A DNA stretch of 64,000 nucleotides from Thinopyrum elongatum. Lineage: Eukaryota; Streptophyta; Magnoliopsida; Poales; Poaceae. Every line of letters starts with the position of its first letter. Position 1 is the stretch's first letter. The notes below the pieces were generated by a model that saw nothing but the letters and a program-made list of their open reading frames with translations, did no database searches and had not been told where the DNA came from. Position numbers and translations under genes: made by a program. The stretch is taken from positions 56,323,015 to 56,387,014 of the forward strand of contig CM022298.1 of NCBI GenBank assembly GCA_011799875.1. The letters run 5' to 3'. Below, one piece after another: positions 1-9,800 of the stretch.

Positions 1-1
1 A

Positions 2-727
2 AGCAGCTTGGTCCCAGCTCGGAGTCGAAGTAGAGGCCGGTGTAGTCATGGGAGCTTGCGGGTGTGGTGGCGTCGGCAGTAGGGCCGGCATCGGCGTAAA
101 GAGAGAGACACCATCATTGTACTGCTGCATGTAGGGGGACGATGGAGCGCCATAGGATGCATAAGGACTGGTGTTGTAGATCGGTGGCGCGTAGGAGGGA
201 GCAGCGTGGTACGCGGCCGTTGGCTGTCGGGGCGCGAGGATGAGCGCGCCGGTGTGAGGGCGAGCACCGGGCTGCCAGCCGCCTGTATAGGAAGGCGGGG
301 CACCATACGGCGTAGGGGCGGACCAGGGCATAGGCCACGCATGGACTAGCCCTGTCCATGGATCAGGAGATGGGCGCCATCCGGGCAGCGGTGGTGGTGC
401 AGTTGATGAAGCCGGGGGCGGTGGTGGTGCAGTTGGTGGAGCCGGGGGCGGAGCAGGAGCGGGCGCCGTGCGGAACTGCGGCGGCCTAGGGTTTTTGCCC
501 CGGTAGTTGGGACTTGGACGCCAGCCGGATGGTTGAGGAGGTGCTGTTGGTGGAGGTAGCGGCGTCGACGCAGGCGGGCGAGGAGAAGCAGTGAAGATCT
601 GAGGACGGGAGTCCTTCGTAGTTAGGGCACGATCGGCGGAGGAGGCCGCGGCCGCGGCGACGATGGCGCCGCGCCGCTCGAAGTAGCCGGGCGGCGGAAG
701 CGGTGGCAGGGCCGGCGGGTTAGCCAT
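2..727 (-). CDS. C0 Copia polyprotein, N-terminal 242 codons (partial)
   Basis: The frame starting at the ATG on 727-725 has no stop before the window edge. The ATG is 16 bases after the primer binding site, which supports the start. The protein begins MANPPALPPLPPPGYFERRG and is then very rich in Pro, Ala, Ser and Thr, with a duplicated PPAPP/TAPPPPP stretch near residues 85-110. It reaches a YNDGVSLFTPMPALLPTP region near the edge. Such low-complexity N-termini precede the gag domain in several cereal Copia families. No catalytic domain is inside the window. The uninterrupted 242 codons suggest a fairly recent copy. Confidence 0.65.
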   Translation of the reverse strand, partial: MANPPALPPLPPPGYFERRGAIVAAAAASSADRALTTKDSRPQIFTASPRPPASTPLPPPTAPPQPSGWRPSPNYRGKNPRPPQFRTAPAPAPPPAPPTAPPPPPASSTAPPPLPGWRPSPDPWTGLVHAWPMPWSAPTPYGAPPSYTGGWQPGARPHTGALILAPRQPTAAYHAAPSYAPPIYNTSPYASYGAPSSPYMQQYNDGVSLFTPMPALLPTPPHPQAPMTTPASTSTPSWDQAA

Positions 728-742
728 ACCCTAGGATCGTAA

Positions 743-753
743 GGCTGATACCA
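743..753 (-). other. C0 primer binding site
   Basis: Minus-strand TGGTATCAGCC matches the 3' end of initiator methionine tRNA (TGGTATCAGA) as used by most plant Copia elements. It lies a few bases inside the LTR edge. Confidence 0.65.
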
Positions 754-761
754 TATAGAAT

Positions 762-877
762 TGTATTGAATAATTGTTGATACAATATTGTGCCGATACA
801 AGAAGTATATATAAGAGCCAAGCCGCACCTGACCTAGCCTTATTACAAACCGAGTAGGAGTCTTAATCCTTCTAACA
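762..877 (-). repeat. C0 5' LTR (about 116 bp)
   Basis: On the minus strand it begins TGTTAGAAGG and ends TTCAATACA, so it has TG...CA ends. A TATA-like TATATA lies at 805-814. The exact 3' edge is inferred from the CA dinucleotide shortly before the primer binding site. An LTR this short is unusual but known among plant Copia families. Confidence 0.6.
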
Positions 878-1010
878 GGACCGAGCAGAAACAGGCTCGG
901 CTCTCGGTGGCGAAACAGGCCGAAATTTGCAGCTCGGCTCGGCTCGGCCTATTTCCTTGTCGGGCCGAGCTGAGCCGAGCCGAAAAGCTCGCTCGAGCGT
1001 CCAGCCCTAT
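878..1010. mobile_element. Possible hAT terminal fragment
   Basis: The stretch is built from GCTCGGCTCGG-type direct and inverted short repeats and ends AGCTCGCTCGAGCGTCCAGCCCTA. Its reverse complement starts TAGGGCTGGA, which resembles plant hAT ends. Only one end is visible because C0 abuts it at 877, and no target duplication can be shown. Confidence 0.3.
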
Positions 1011-2390
1011 CAGAGGAGCTTCAGGTGCAGGCAACTCGTAGGAGTTCGCCTCATTTCCGCTCAGGCATCAGGATGTAGCTGTCGAGGAGGGTCAAAGATG
1101 GTTTGTAGAGAGGCTTCCACTGCTTAGGTAACTTCACCATCCTTGCCCCAGGTTGTTTTCATGCTTGACCACCTCGACACCCTGAAAATAAAGAGCGTTC
1201 CAAGGGCATCGTAAGAACCGAACAGGAGCCGGAGAGGTGACGTTCAGAGTAGAAAGTCTAGGGTTTGTCCGGTGACAGTCAATAGATGGAAACATCGACG
1301 CCAATATATCCTGCATCGAAAAAATATGTCAGAGAGAACATCCCATAGCTGTGCTGCGATCAGGAAGTTACAGAGCAAGTGCTAAGAATTTGCATGCTCT
1401 GAATAAAAAAAACAAGAGTTCACTCTTAAATTGGTCTGGCCGGGTGATGTAAACTCAATGGGCATGCTCAGGCACAAGTGGGGGTGAATTGGTGTCGAGT
1501 GACAGGAAGTACCCTGGGCTGTTCAAGCAGTTGAAGACGAAAAAGGCTCTTGCCAAAGGCCACCCATGCCCTGAATATCCCTGGAGCTTTTGGGCTGAAA
1601 TCTTAAGCTGAGCAAGACCATCTGAGCAGCTCAAGCCTTTTTATCAGATTGTGGATCCACTAATGGCGATTATGTGTTCCCTTCTGTGAGGATTTTGGTT
1701 GAGTGAGAAAAACCATCATGCAGTTCTGATTACTGTTTCTTCTGCTGCACTGACATTGACATGGCGTTTCAGCGAATGCAGATGATTTGGATCAACTGGG
1801 TCTGTTTGCTTCAAAAAGTTGAGTCTAGCAAAGTGTCATGTCAATGGCACGGAGACGGAGGTGCCAGGTTGTGTTCCATGGCTCCTTCTTCGGCCACTGC
1901 AGCAGTAGCGACATGATGAAAACAACGATGGCACAAAGGAAATGAAGTTGCAGCAGAAGAAGGGAAAGGTAACCGCTGCCTTCTGCTGTGCTGCATGACC
2001 GGGCTGCCTGTGGAGTGCTCATCAAGCTGCCAAACTCTGCCTGGGGTATCTAGGCCGGCCTGGAACATGACACTGGCAAACAAGATTCCTGGCAACATCA
2101 AGAGGACTGTAGCTATTTGCGCTTGGCATAGTAGCTTTCCTTGGTAGTAGGGCACTGTAGTGGGCTCTGTTCATCTGCCATGTAATTGTCATGCCTCTGT
2201 TTTTCACTTTTCAGTTGCTTCATCAAAAACTTTCAGAAGGACCTCTTCTGATGGCCAAGTGCGCAGATTGTTTCAGCTGGAGAAAACTGCTAACTTTTTT
2301 TTTTCTGAAGCAAATTGTTAGCTCTCTGAACATAAATTGCAATGGTGATGCTCTCATCTTGCAGGCAGAGCCCTGAAGGGACTTGCAAAA
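1011..2390. other. P1: decayed low-copy sequence, paralogous to P2 and P3
   Basis: I see no convincing gene. Parts recur elsewhere in the window. CTTCAGGTGCAGGCAACTCG near 1020 resembles 34503-34525. The 1690-1740 stretch resembles 36475-36520. TGCATGACCGGGCTGCCTG at 1994-2012 recurs at 37605-37623. The 2225-2365 stretch resembles 34980-35088. Minus-strand frames at 1841-2155 and 1825-2025 are short and hydrophobic; they may be gene remnants, but I do not recognise a family. Confidence 0.5.
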
Positions 2391-2699
2391 CTCATATTTA
2401 TATGGTGTTATCAGTCTCAGAGGTGTGGGGCTAATATTTTATCTCACATGCTTGCAGAGTTGCACATGCACTAGCTAGCCAGTGGATGCGACACAGCTAG
2501 TTGAACATTTTAGAATTAACTAGACCGTTGTCATGGGACAGCTCCCTTGTTAAAAGTAGCTACTAGCTTCATTCCTTCTTGCACATACTTGAGAGAGATT
2601 AATTCATCGATTGATCATAGCTCGTGCTGATCCCTCAAGCATGCAGATGCATCATGCATGGAACATTCATTGGCTAGCTCGTTGTAGATGCATTTTGAG
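2391..2699. other. No recognisable feature
   Basis: AT-rich sequence without an ORF, repeat or terminal motif that I can assign. The left (3') terminus of CACTA T0 should lie here but was not found, so T0 appears truncated. Confidence 0.4.
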
Positions 2700-2734
2700 T
2701 ATGCGACTAGTTAAATTGCATATGCTTATTATGT

Positions 2735-2935
2735 AAACTATAAGCTTATTATGTAAACTTGGTCATTTTGTGCTAACATAAGTAATTTTGGAGTTAACCT
2801 ATAGGAAAGTAAGCATAGTAGAGATAACTTAGCATATTAGAGCTAACATAGGTAACTAAGCATATTAGAGCTAACATAGGTAACTAAGCATATTAGAGCT
2901 AACTTATGTCATTTCAGAGAAAACAAAGCTAAGTA
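2735..2935. repeat. T0 3' minisatellite
   Basis: Degenerate tandem units of the type AGAGCTAACATAGGTAACTAAGCATATT, at least three near-identical in 2840-2910. The motif GAGCTAAC-TAGGT is shared with the minisatellites of dX and X, which ties T0 to that CACTA lineage. Confidence 0.6.
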
Positions 2936-2975
2936 TATATAGATCATTTTGGAGATCAAACATACCTGACATAGT

Positions 2976-3922
2976 TCAGTTCTCATTGTTCTTCTCCTTC
3001 TCCTTCCTCAGCCTGATGCGCCAAGAGCAACGAGGCGGTGGAGGCAGTGGGATGTAGTCTTCTACCACAATTGGCGTGGTCATGTCGCCCACCGGCGCGA
3101 GGTCATTGTCAGGCACCACCACCATCGCGAGGCCATCTTCAGGCAGGACAGGCACGACCATCGCTAGGTCATCCTCAGCCACCACCATCGCTAGGTAATC
3201 CTCAGCCTGATGCCCACTCTGCTCCTCTTCTTCCCCACTCCAGTCCGGATCATCCTCCTTGCTGTTGCTTTTGCTACAGCCAGAATCGCTGTTGCTTTTG
3301 CTACAGCCAGAATCGCTGCTGCTTTGGCTGTAGCCAGTGTCGCTGCTGCTGCTCCCATTGCCTGTCCAAATGCAACAATGACCGTTAACAATCGATGCGA
3401 GACAAAGCCAAATGTAGAGGAATAAGAAGAGGCAGAACGTACTGGCATCATCGTCGTCAGCGTAGCGCATGCGACACATAGTCGCGTTGAACACCTTCAC
3501 GATGAGCATGGTGGCGTCGTCGTCGTACCTGAAGAGAAGGAAGTACCCCTGCCGCAGGTCGTAGGCACGGTAGAACTTCTCCTAGCCACGACACAGGTAC
3601 ATGTGGCCCTCCTTGATCACCAACTCCACGTCCCACAGCCTGCGAAACCCGCTGCCGGCCTGTCGCAGCTTCACATTATTTGGCGGATCTTCACCCAGCA
3701 TGTTCATAAAAGTGTCAGGCAGCCTCTACAGTTTGGGACAATGAGTGATGTAGCAAACAACAGAGTTATCATAATGAGATGGGTGAAGGGGAGATCTCTC
3801 CTTTTATATACCTGCCTCGTGGATGATACTGAAGTCCCAAGTATGATACTGAAGAACTCGAAAGCATCCAACTCGTACTCCGGTGTGGCAGAGCGGAGTC
3901 TACGGTGGCGGCTTCCCCCCAT
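2976..3922 (-). pseudogene. B3 DNA-binding domain gene, three exons, one nonsense codon
   Basis: Three minus-strand exons join in frame with GT-AG introns: 3922-3812, 3725-3443 and 3361-2976. Exon 1 gives MGGSRHRRLRSATPEYELDA then FEFFSIILGTSVSSTRQ. Exon 2 supplies LPDTFMNMLGE, LWDVELVIKEG, LRQGYFLLFRYD and MLIVKVFNATMCRMRY. This is the beta-barrel pattern of plant B3 domains, closest in style to the REM/ARF-related group. Exon 3 is a Ser/Gly-rich repeat (SDSGCSKSN units) and an acidic tail, ending at TAA. The codon expected to be Trp in CRGW-EKFY is TAG at 3584-3582; otherwise the frame is open. B3 proteins bind DNA in the nucleus. The gene lies inside a CACTA, so gene capture is likely. An upstream in-frame ATG at 3949 is an alternative start. 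Confidence 0.7.
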
Positions 3923-4189
3923 CTCTGATAAGCAGCAGAAGATAATCAACTACACCAAGTTATCATTTCTCATTCAAAAAACAATGCACTTGTGGACATA
4001 TGATGGCTCTAGTTGAATTTATTAGTAGCACTAGTCGTCAAAAATGTTGACTTTAGTTGAATTTCATATAATAACTATTTTAACTTCTTTGGGTCAGCAA
4101 ACTAGGCAACTAGCTAGCAGTATAAAAACATTCAACTAAAGAAAAGAAAGAAACTGCAAAACGTGGCGGAACCATAAATAAGAAAGTAT

Positions 4190-4705
4190 AAAAACGTGTC
4201 TTTTCTTCTTCTTCCCCTCTTCTTCTTTTTTCCTCTTTTTCCTTTTCTTCTTCTTCCTCTTCTTCCTTTTCTTCTTCTTCTTCTTCTTCTTCTTCTTCTT
4301 CTTCTTCTTCTTCTTCTTCTTCTTCTGCTTCTTCTTCTTCTTCTTTTTCTTCTTCTTCTTCTTCTTCTTCTTCTTCTTCTTCTTCTTCTTTTTCTCCTCC
4401 TCTTCCTCTTCTTCCTTTCCCTTTCCCTCTTCTTCTTTTCCTTTTTCTCTTCTCTCTTCTTCCTTTTTTTCCTTCTTCTTTCTATATGTAAACTATCTAA
4501 ACCCACTCGTCCCCCGGGCGCCCTCTTTTTTCCTTCCTTCTTTCTCTCTCTTTTCTTTTTCTCTTCTTCTTCTTCTTTCTTCTTCCTTCTTCTTCTTCTT
4601 CTTCCTTCTTCTTCTTCTTCTTCTTCTTCTTCTTCTTCTCTTCTTCTTCTTCTTCTTCTTCTTCTCTTCTCTCTCCTCCTCCTCTCCTTTTCTACTCCTC
4701 TCTTC
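4190..4705. repeat. CT/CTT microsatellite tract of T0
   Basis: About 500 bp of nearly pure pyrimidine dominated by CTT, broken by CCT and TTTT. Open frames across it (poly-Leu/Ser on one strand, poly-Arg/Lys on the other) are artefacts of the repeat. A similar tract occupies the same position in X. Confidence 0.9.
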
Positions 4706-5195
4706 TTCTAAACTAAAACAAAACTAATCTAAAATAACACTAAATAAAAAACTAAAACTAAAAACTAAACTAAAATAAAACTAACTAAACTAAAACAGAA
4801 ACTAAACTAGAAGAAACTAAAAAAAACAAAACTAAAAAAAGGGGGGAAGACAAACCTGCAGGGGATCGCCGGTGGAGGGCGAGGTCGGCCGGTGGGGCGG
4901 GCGGCGCAGGGCAAACGGGAGGAGGGCGGCAGCAGGGGGAGGCGTAGGGCGCGGGGAGGGATCCGGCACCGGGGCGGCCCGGCGCAGGCCTCTCCGGCGA
5001 CGGGACGCAGCGCGGCGGCGGGGCGACGGGGCGACGGGGCGCGGGGGGGGGAGGGCTGGACGGCGGTGGGGGCTGGGTCCGGGGGGCGGGGCTGGCGGGC
5101 GGCGGCAGCAGAGCGGCGGGGGAGGAGAAAGGCGGGCGCGCGGGAGGGAAACAGAGAGAGAGAGAGAGGGGGGAGACGGCTCGGCCCGTTAAGTG
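4706..5195. other. T0 leader: ACTAAA-rich tract then GC-rich block
   Basis: At 4706-4840 there are ACTAAAACTAAA-type repeats, then a block of more than 75% GC at 4865-5150. X has the same order (29145-29260, then 29300-29770). Taken as the transcribed leader or promoter-proximal part of the element, minus strand. ORFs here are low-complexity Gly/Arg/Ala and are not credible. Confidence 0.5.
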
Positions 5196-5199
5196 GGCC

Positions 5200-5419
5200 T
5201 TCTTTGCCGTCTGCTAGCAGACGGCAAAGAGGGCGGCCGTTTAGGGCTAGCCCACGTCTCCTCTTTGCCGTCCGCTGGCGGACGGCAAAGAACCTGACCT
5301 AGCCACGCCGTGCCCCGTGGGGCCCACCTGGCCCTTTGCCGTCTGCCTTCTAGCTCTTTGCCGTCAGCTGGCGGACGGCAAAGAGGTGGCAGACGGCAAA
5401 TTACCAGATTCCAGTAGTG
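5200..5419 (-). repeat. T0 5' subterminal repeats and CACTA terminus
   Basis: Multiple TTTGCCGTC motifs in both orientations, including the palindrome TTTGCCGTCTGCTAGCAGAC...AAA at 5209-5235. The terminus is CACTACTGGAATC (reverse complement of 5407-5419). Subterminal repeats of this kind are the TNPA-type binding sites in CACTA elements. Confidence 0.85.
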
Positions 5420-6857
5420 AGTGGACAAGTTGTTGACCCACGGGGATACCATCATGTCTCAGCTCGGGTATTTGTAACATATCGCGAAGCAACAGGAATA
5501 GCACACGGCAACTGGAGGTTCACTCGAATATTCATTCATGTGGGTATAGGGATCAATATGGGTGTCCACGGCTCCGATGTTGATAATTGATCGGAAGGGG
5601 TTCCGGGTCATGTCTATACATCACCGAATCTATAGGGTCACACGCTTAACGGTCATCTATCTGCTGAATACTAGACAGGGAGTCTGAGAGAAAATCACTG
5701 AAAAAGTTTCGGAGACAACGGAAGAGTTCCGGAGAGAGAACACCGAAAGAGTTTCGGTAAAACCGAAAAGTTGTTTTGGAATATATTATTAGGTCAAATT
5801 GGTTTCGGCACTCGCCTAGAAATTCTTAGAGGGTCCCAGAATTGGTCTGGAAACTTCTGGGAATTTTCGGAGAGAAAAACCGGAAATGTTCCAGAGCTGC
5901 CGTAACTGCTGTTGTTGCTTTTCGCTGATTAAAACCACCATACCAGAAATGTTTCAGAACATGCCTAGAATAATTTTAGAGGGTGCCGGAAATGTTCTGG
6001 GACCTTCTGGAATTTTTTCAGAAAAAACATTCGCGGAAAACATCTTGTCTCAGCGCGAGGGGACAAGATCCTACGAATCGGGGGTTGCTTGTTTTGTGGC
6101 TTTTTATCTAGGGAGCATCCATGTTTCTAGGAGACATGTTGGTGTCTTGTTGGGCCCCCCCCATGGGGGGGACAATGTGTTGGCCTGCCATGGTGGTGTC
6201 CCCCTTGGGGGCCCCACTTGCATTACCATTTTACCCTTCATGTGGGACATGTAGCATGGGTATTTTGGTATTTCCTCCACCACCCCACCCCTTGACTTGG
6301 CCTATAAAAGGAGGAGAAGGGGCTGCCATTCTCCTCATCCCTTGCTCTCATACACATGCCATGCTTTGCTGGCTCTCTCTCTCCCTCCCATGAAAAGAGT
6401 TTCGTAGAGCCGAAAGGCTGTCTGGGTTCCGGCAGGAACTAGTTCTGGATGGTGAAGCCCTGTCGGATAGATGACACCGTATGTGTGCAACCTGTAGAGA
6501 GGTCGTAGTTTCGTCCTTTTGCCCGAGGGGCTGTTTGAGTGTCCTCCCGAAGGGCTGTCCGTGTAACCGTCTGAGTTTCGGGGGTCCTCCCGAAGGGCTG
6601 TCCGTGACACCGTCTGGGGGACTGTCCGACCGCCTCCCGGAGGGCTGTCCGAGGGGCAGATGAGGGAATTCATCCTCGCGGTTGGGAGGTTGTAAATCCT
6701 AGCTGCGGGGATCTGCACAGCCGATCGTCATCGACTCTTTTTCCGCTGTGCTATGAGTCAGTAACGAAAAAGATCAAACCTTGTATGCAGTCTCCATAGT
6801 GGTCCTGGGCTGGTGCGTAGGTCGGAAATTTTTTGTTTTCTGCTGCGTTACCCTACA
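5420..6857 (+). repeat. C1 5' LTR, 5'-truncated
   Basis: Similar throughout to 44091-45538 of C2. It contains a TATA box (TATAAAAG, 6303-6310), the CCCGAAGGGCTGTCCG repeat block at 6545-6655, and ends CCCTACA just before the primer binding site. Confidence 0.8.
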
Positions 6858-6858
6858 G

Positions 6859-6872
6859 TGGCATCATGAGCC
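6859..6872 (+). other. C1 primer binding site
   Basis: TGGCATCATGAGCC directly follows the LTR end, as TGGCATCAAGAGCC does in C2. It is a diverged methionine-tRNA-type site. Confidence 0.6.
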
Positions 6873-9800
6873 GTGCTATGCGTAGATGCAGATTGCGATC
6901 TAGGATACATGGAGATGTATGGGTGTTGCACAATATAATTAGGTAGTAGATGAGTTCTATTACTGAAAATTATTTGTGCGGGTAGCGGATGAAATCTGTT
7001 ACCCGATGTTCTTGTTGCTTCCCTGGAATTTGCATATTTCTGATCTTGATAACGGCATGGTGGAGTTTCAATGTTCTGGCAATCTGCAATCCTGATTGAT
7101 CAACGAAGTGCTAACAATTCATTGAATTCCACCGTAGTTAAAAAGAAAGTTGAAATTTGCAGACGAAAGGGCAATGCAGATATGATCTGCACGGGGGTCA
7201 TGCGTATGACGAAGTTTAGTGTGGGGCTCGAGATTTTATTATCTCGTGTTTCATACACCCTGAAAAGTTAATCTAGCGACTTGAATAATCATACTTGATG
7301 ATGGACGTTGGTAGGTTCGGTTTGTTTCGAAACCTTAGAAGCCACGAAAAACAAGTTTTTGCATGAACCGATTAGAGGTGTCTAACTTGGTTTTGCAGGA
7401 TGGTTTGCATGTGCATGTGATGTGGTATAGCAGTGCTCATATTAATTTGATTATGTATGAGATGACTATACAAAGTAAATTGATTAACATGACCTGCGTG
7501 TCATGATTCGGCATGATGGCTGGAGCCATATGATTGCACTTTAATGATCTGCGTATCAACCTTAAGTAATGCACTTATTTTATTAGCTATAGAGATAGCA
7601 ATATTATCTGGTGCATTGACAAGGTGGTGGCAATCTTAGCGAAGGTGAACACCGACGCGAATGCCGAAGACGAAGAAATACAAGACTTCTCCGTCAGAAA
7701 GGGCTATACCATATCATGTTATTATGAATTGCCTGAGATGTTTATCCCTTATGATGCACCCTTCTTGATTGCGCGGTAGTCGCTTTAATTAGGGTGATCT
7801 CTCACCAAAATATCAAGTAGTCAGTGTTCTCCCAAGTGTAGCACCGTCACGGCACCTAACTTTTCGGGGTGCGCCATGCTGACATGGGTACGAACGATTA
7901 GGGATGTGTGAGGCGGGTGAGTTAAGACCTCACAGCGAGATCACTTGGTTGTCTTGACGTTCAGGCATGAAAGTCATGAGCTCGGAACACACGCATCGAA
8001 AGATGAACAAGAGTCACATAGAGATGTGATTGGCAAGTTTGCCTAACGATTGAAGTTCTCGTCATCAGTGATGCTCACCATCAATGGCGTTGAATTGAAA
8101 TTCGTGTCTTGAATCGCTCACAATCAATTATGAGTGATATTCATTTGAGTGGGAGCGCACTGTTGAGTTAACCTGTTTAATTCTCGGTGCAATTAATTTT
8201 GAACACTGTCTAAGTGTGATTTGCAAAATAGTTGTAGAATAATGGCTCGTGTTTCCACCTTCCTTGTTAAAATTGAATAGCTGTTAAATATCTGGTTAAA
8301 AATTTACGGTTGGTAACGTAATGTGAGGATTGTCCTCAAGAGTGCCGAGAAGGACTTGTCCTATCACATGCTTTCGGTATTCTCCTGCTAATGCTATGGA
8401 TCATGTGACTCTCGTCCTTCGATCCAAAAGCTAGAATTCCGTTACGGTCAAAGTGCAAAATGTTTGCTTCCGTGAGACCCGAACTTCGAAAGTTTGGATA
8501 GTTATGTGATATTCGTGGAATCTGAAAATCATTTTCAGAGACAGACAAAGGCTGAAAGATATGAGATATCCAAAGCAGTGTTTGTTTGCAAACTATTAGT
8601 AAAGGAGTTTACTATGCATTAGACTGATAAAAGAGGGATCCAGGAGAACGCCTGTCATATGATGAAAGGTGAATAAAACAAACAACTTAAAGAGAAAGGA
8701 AGTGTCCGAAGGGTGTTAGTGAAACTTTCACGCCTAGGAAGTCCGGGGCTAACGCCACTCTTAAGTTGAGTGCTTTTTCTGAGAGTAGGAGAAATACTAA
8801 AAGTTAAACTGTTAGAAGTATAAAGGCAGAAAGAAAGAAGACTGGAATATCCAGCTCATGTATGAATGTCATACAAGTTTTTGATGTATAGAAGGCTGGT
8901 CAAAGATATAGTTCTTGGGAATTATGATTAAATTGTTAATCACTGATTCTTGGGTATTGTGAGTTAATCACAAAAGATACCCGCTCGATTGCATTCTGTT
9001 GCAACTCGATGTAAGAACTACTATGGCTTGAAAGACTAGCCAGGAATGAGGTTTAGGTATCCATAGGGAACATAGTAAATGTTACTATACCTTCCATCGG
9101 TGTATTACCGTCTGTATTTATTTTCATAATTCATTTAGAGTTTTATAAACTCTAGCCCATTGCATAAGGTATCTTGCAAGAAGGTTGTTCATAAGAGAAC
9201 TTTTGATGTTCGGAGTTATGAATAACATAAGGGCCATACTTTCATTATGAATGAGATGTATGTTATGAATATTGATAATAATACATTTCCTCTGGGTTTA
9301 CTTTAATAATTCATTTTAGAGTTTCATACACTCTAGCCCATTGCACAATGTTTGTTGCAAAAGATTTGTTCATAAAAACAACAATTGTTGTTCATTATTA
9401 TGAATAACATGAAGGGCCATGCTTCCATCCAAGATGGCATGTATGTTATGAATATTGATAGTAATATGATAGATCCACAACGCTGACGCTAAATGTCGCA
9501 AGACTAAAAGAATACCACACATGTATGGCACCACATTCGGTCACATTGGAGAAACCCGCATGGAGAATTCCATTATGATGGATTTTGAAGTCGTTCGATT
9601 TTAAATCATCTGACACTTGCAACTTTCCTCTGAAAAGTGAAGTGACTGAAATACCGTTCACAGGCCATAAGGAACGAACAACAAACTTATTGGTCATCAT
9701 ACATTTGATGTGTGTAGATCGATAAATGTTGCAAGTGGTGGATTTATCTTTCTTCAGAAATGACTCAAGTAGATATATGGATATTTACTTGATAAGACAT

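Larger units (their letters stand above)
1..877 (-). mobile_element. C0: 5' part of a Copia LTR retrotransposon, running off the left edge
   Basis: Read on the minus strand, the order is a short LTR (877 to 762), a methionine-tRNA-like primer binding site, then an open reading frame that leaves the window. This is the standard 5' layout of a Ty1/copia element. Protease, integrase and RT would lie left of position 1. The LTR butts against GC-rich sequence at 878 that looks like a hAT end. I could not identify a target duplication because the other LTR is outside the window. Confidence 0.7.
2700..5419 (-). mobile_element. T0: left-truncated CACTA carrying a B3-domain gene
   Basis: The right end is a CACTA terminus: the reverse complement of 5401-5419 starts CACTACTGGAATC. 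It is followed inward by TTTGCCGTC subterminal repeats, a GC-rich leader, an ACTAAA-rich tract and a long CT microsatellite. X (19298-30058) has the same layout at its 5' end. At the left, a minisatellite with GAGCTAACATAGGTAACTAAG units corresponds to the X minisatellite. T0 is therefore a relative of X whose interior holds a B3-domain gene and no TNP2/TNPA. No matching left terminus was found. Its right end sits at the break in the C1 LTR. Confidence 0.65.

Noticed and set aside
3200..3451. Separate genes in overlapping frames at the B3 locus (3038-3388 plus, 3191-3451 minus)
   Set aside because: They overlap the spliced B3 exons or span its intron 2; the three-exon model explains the region with matching phases.
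4132..4711. Long poly-Leu/Ser and poly-Arg/Lys frames
   Set aside because: They are translations of the CTT microsatellite on either strand.
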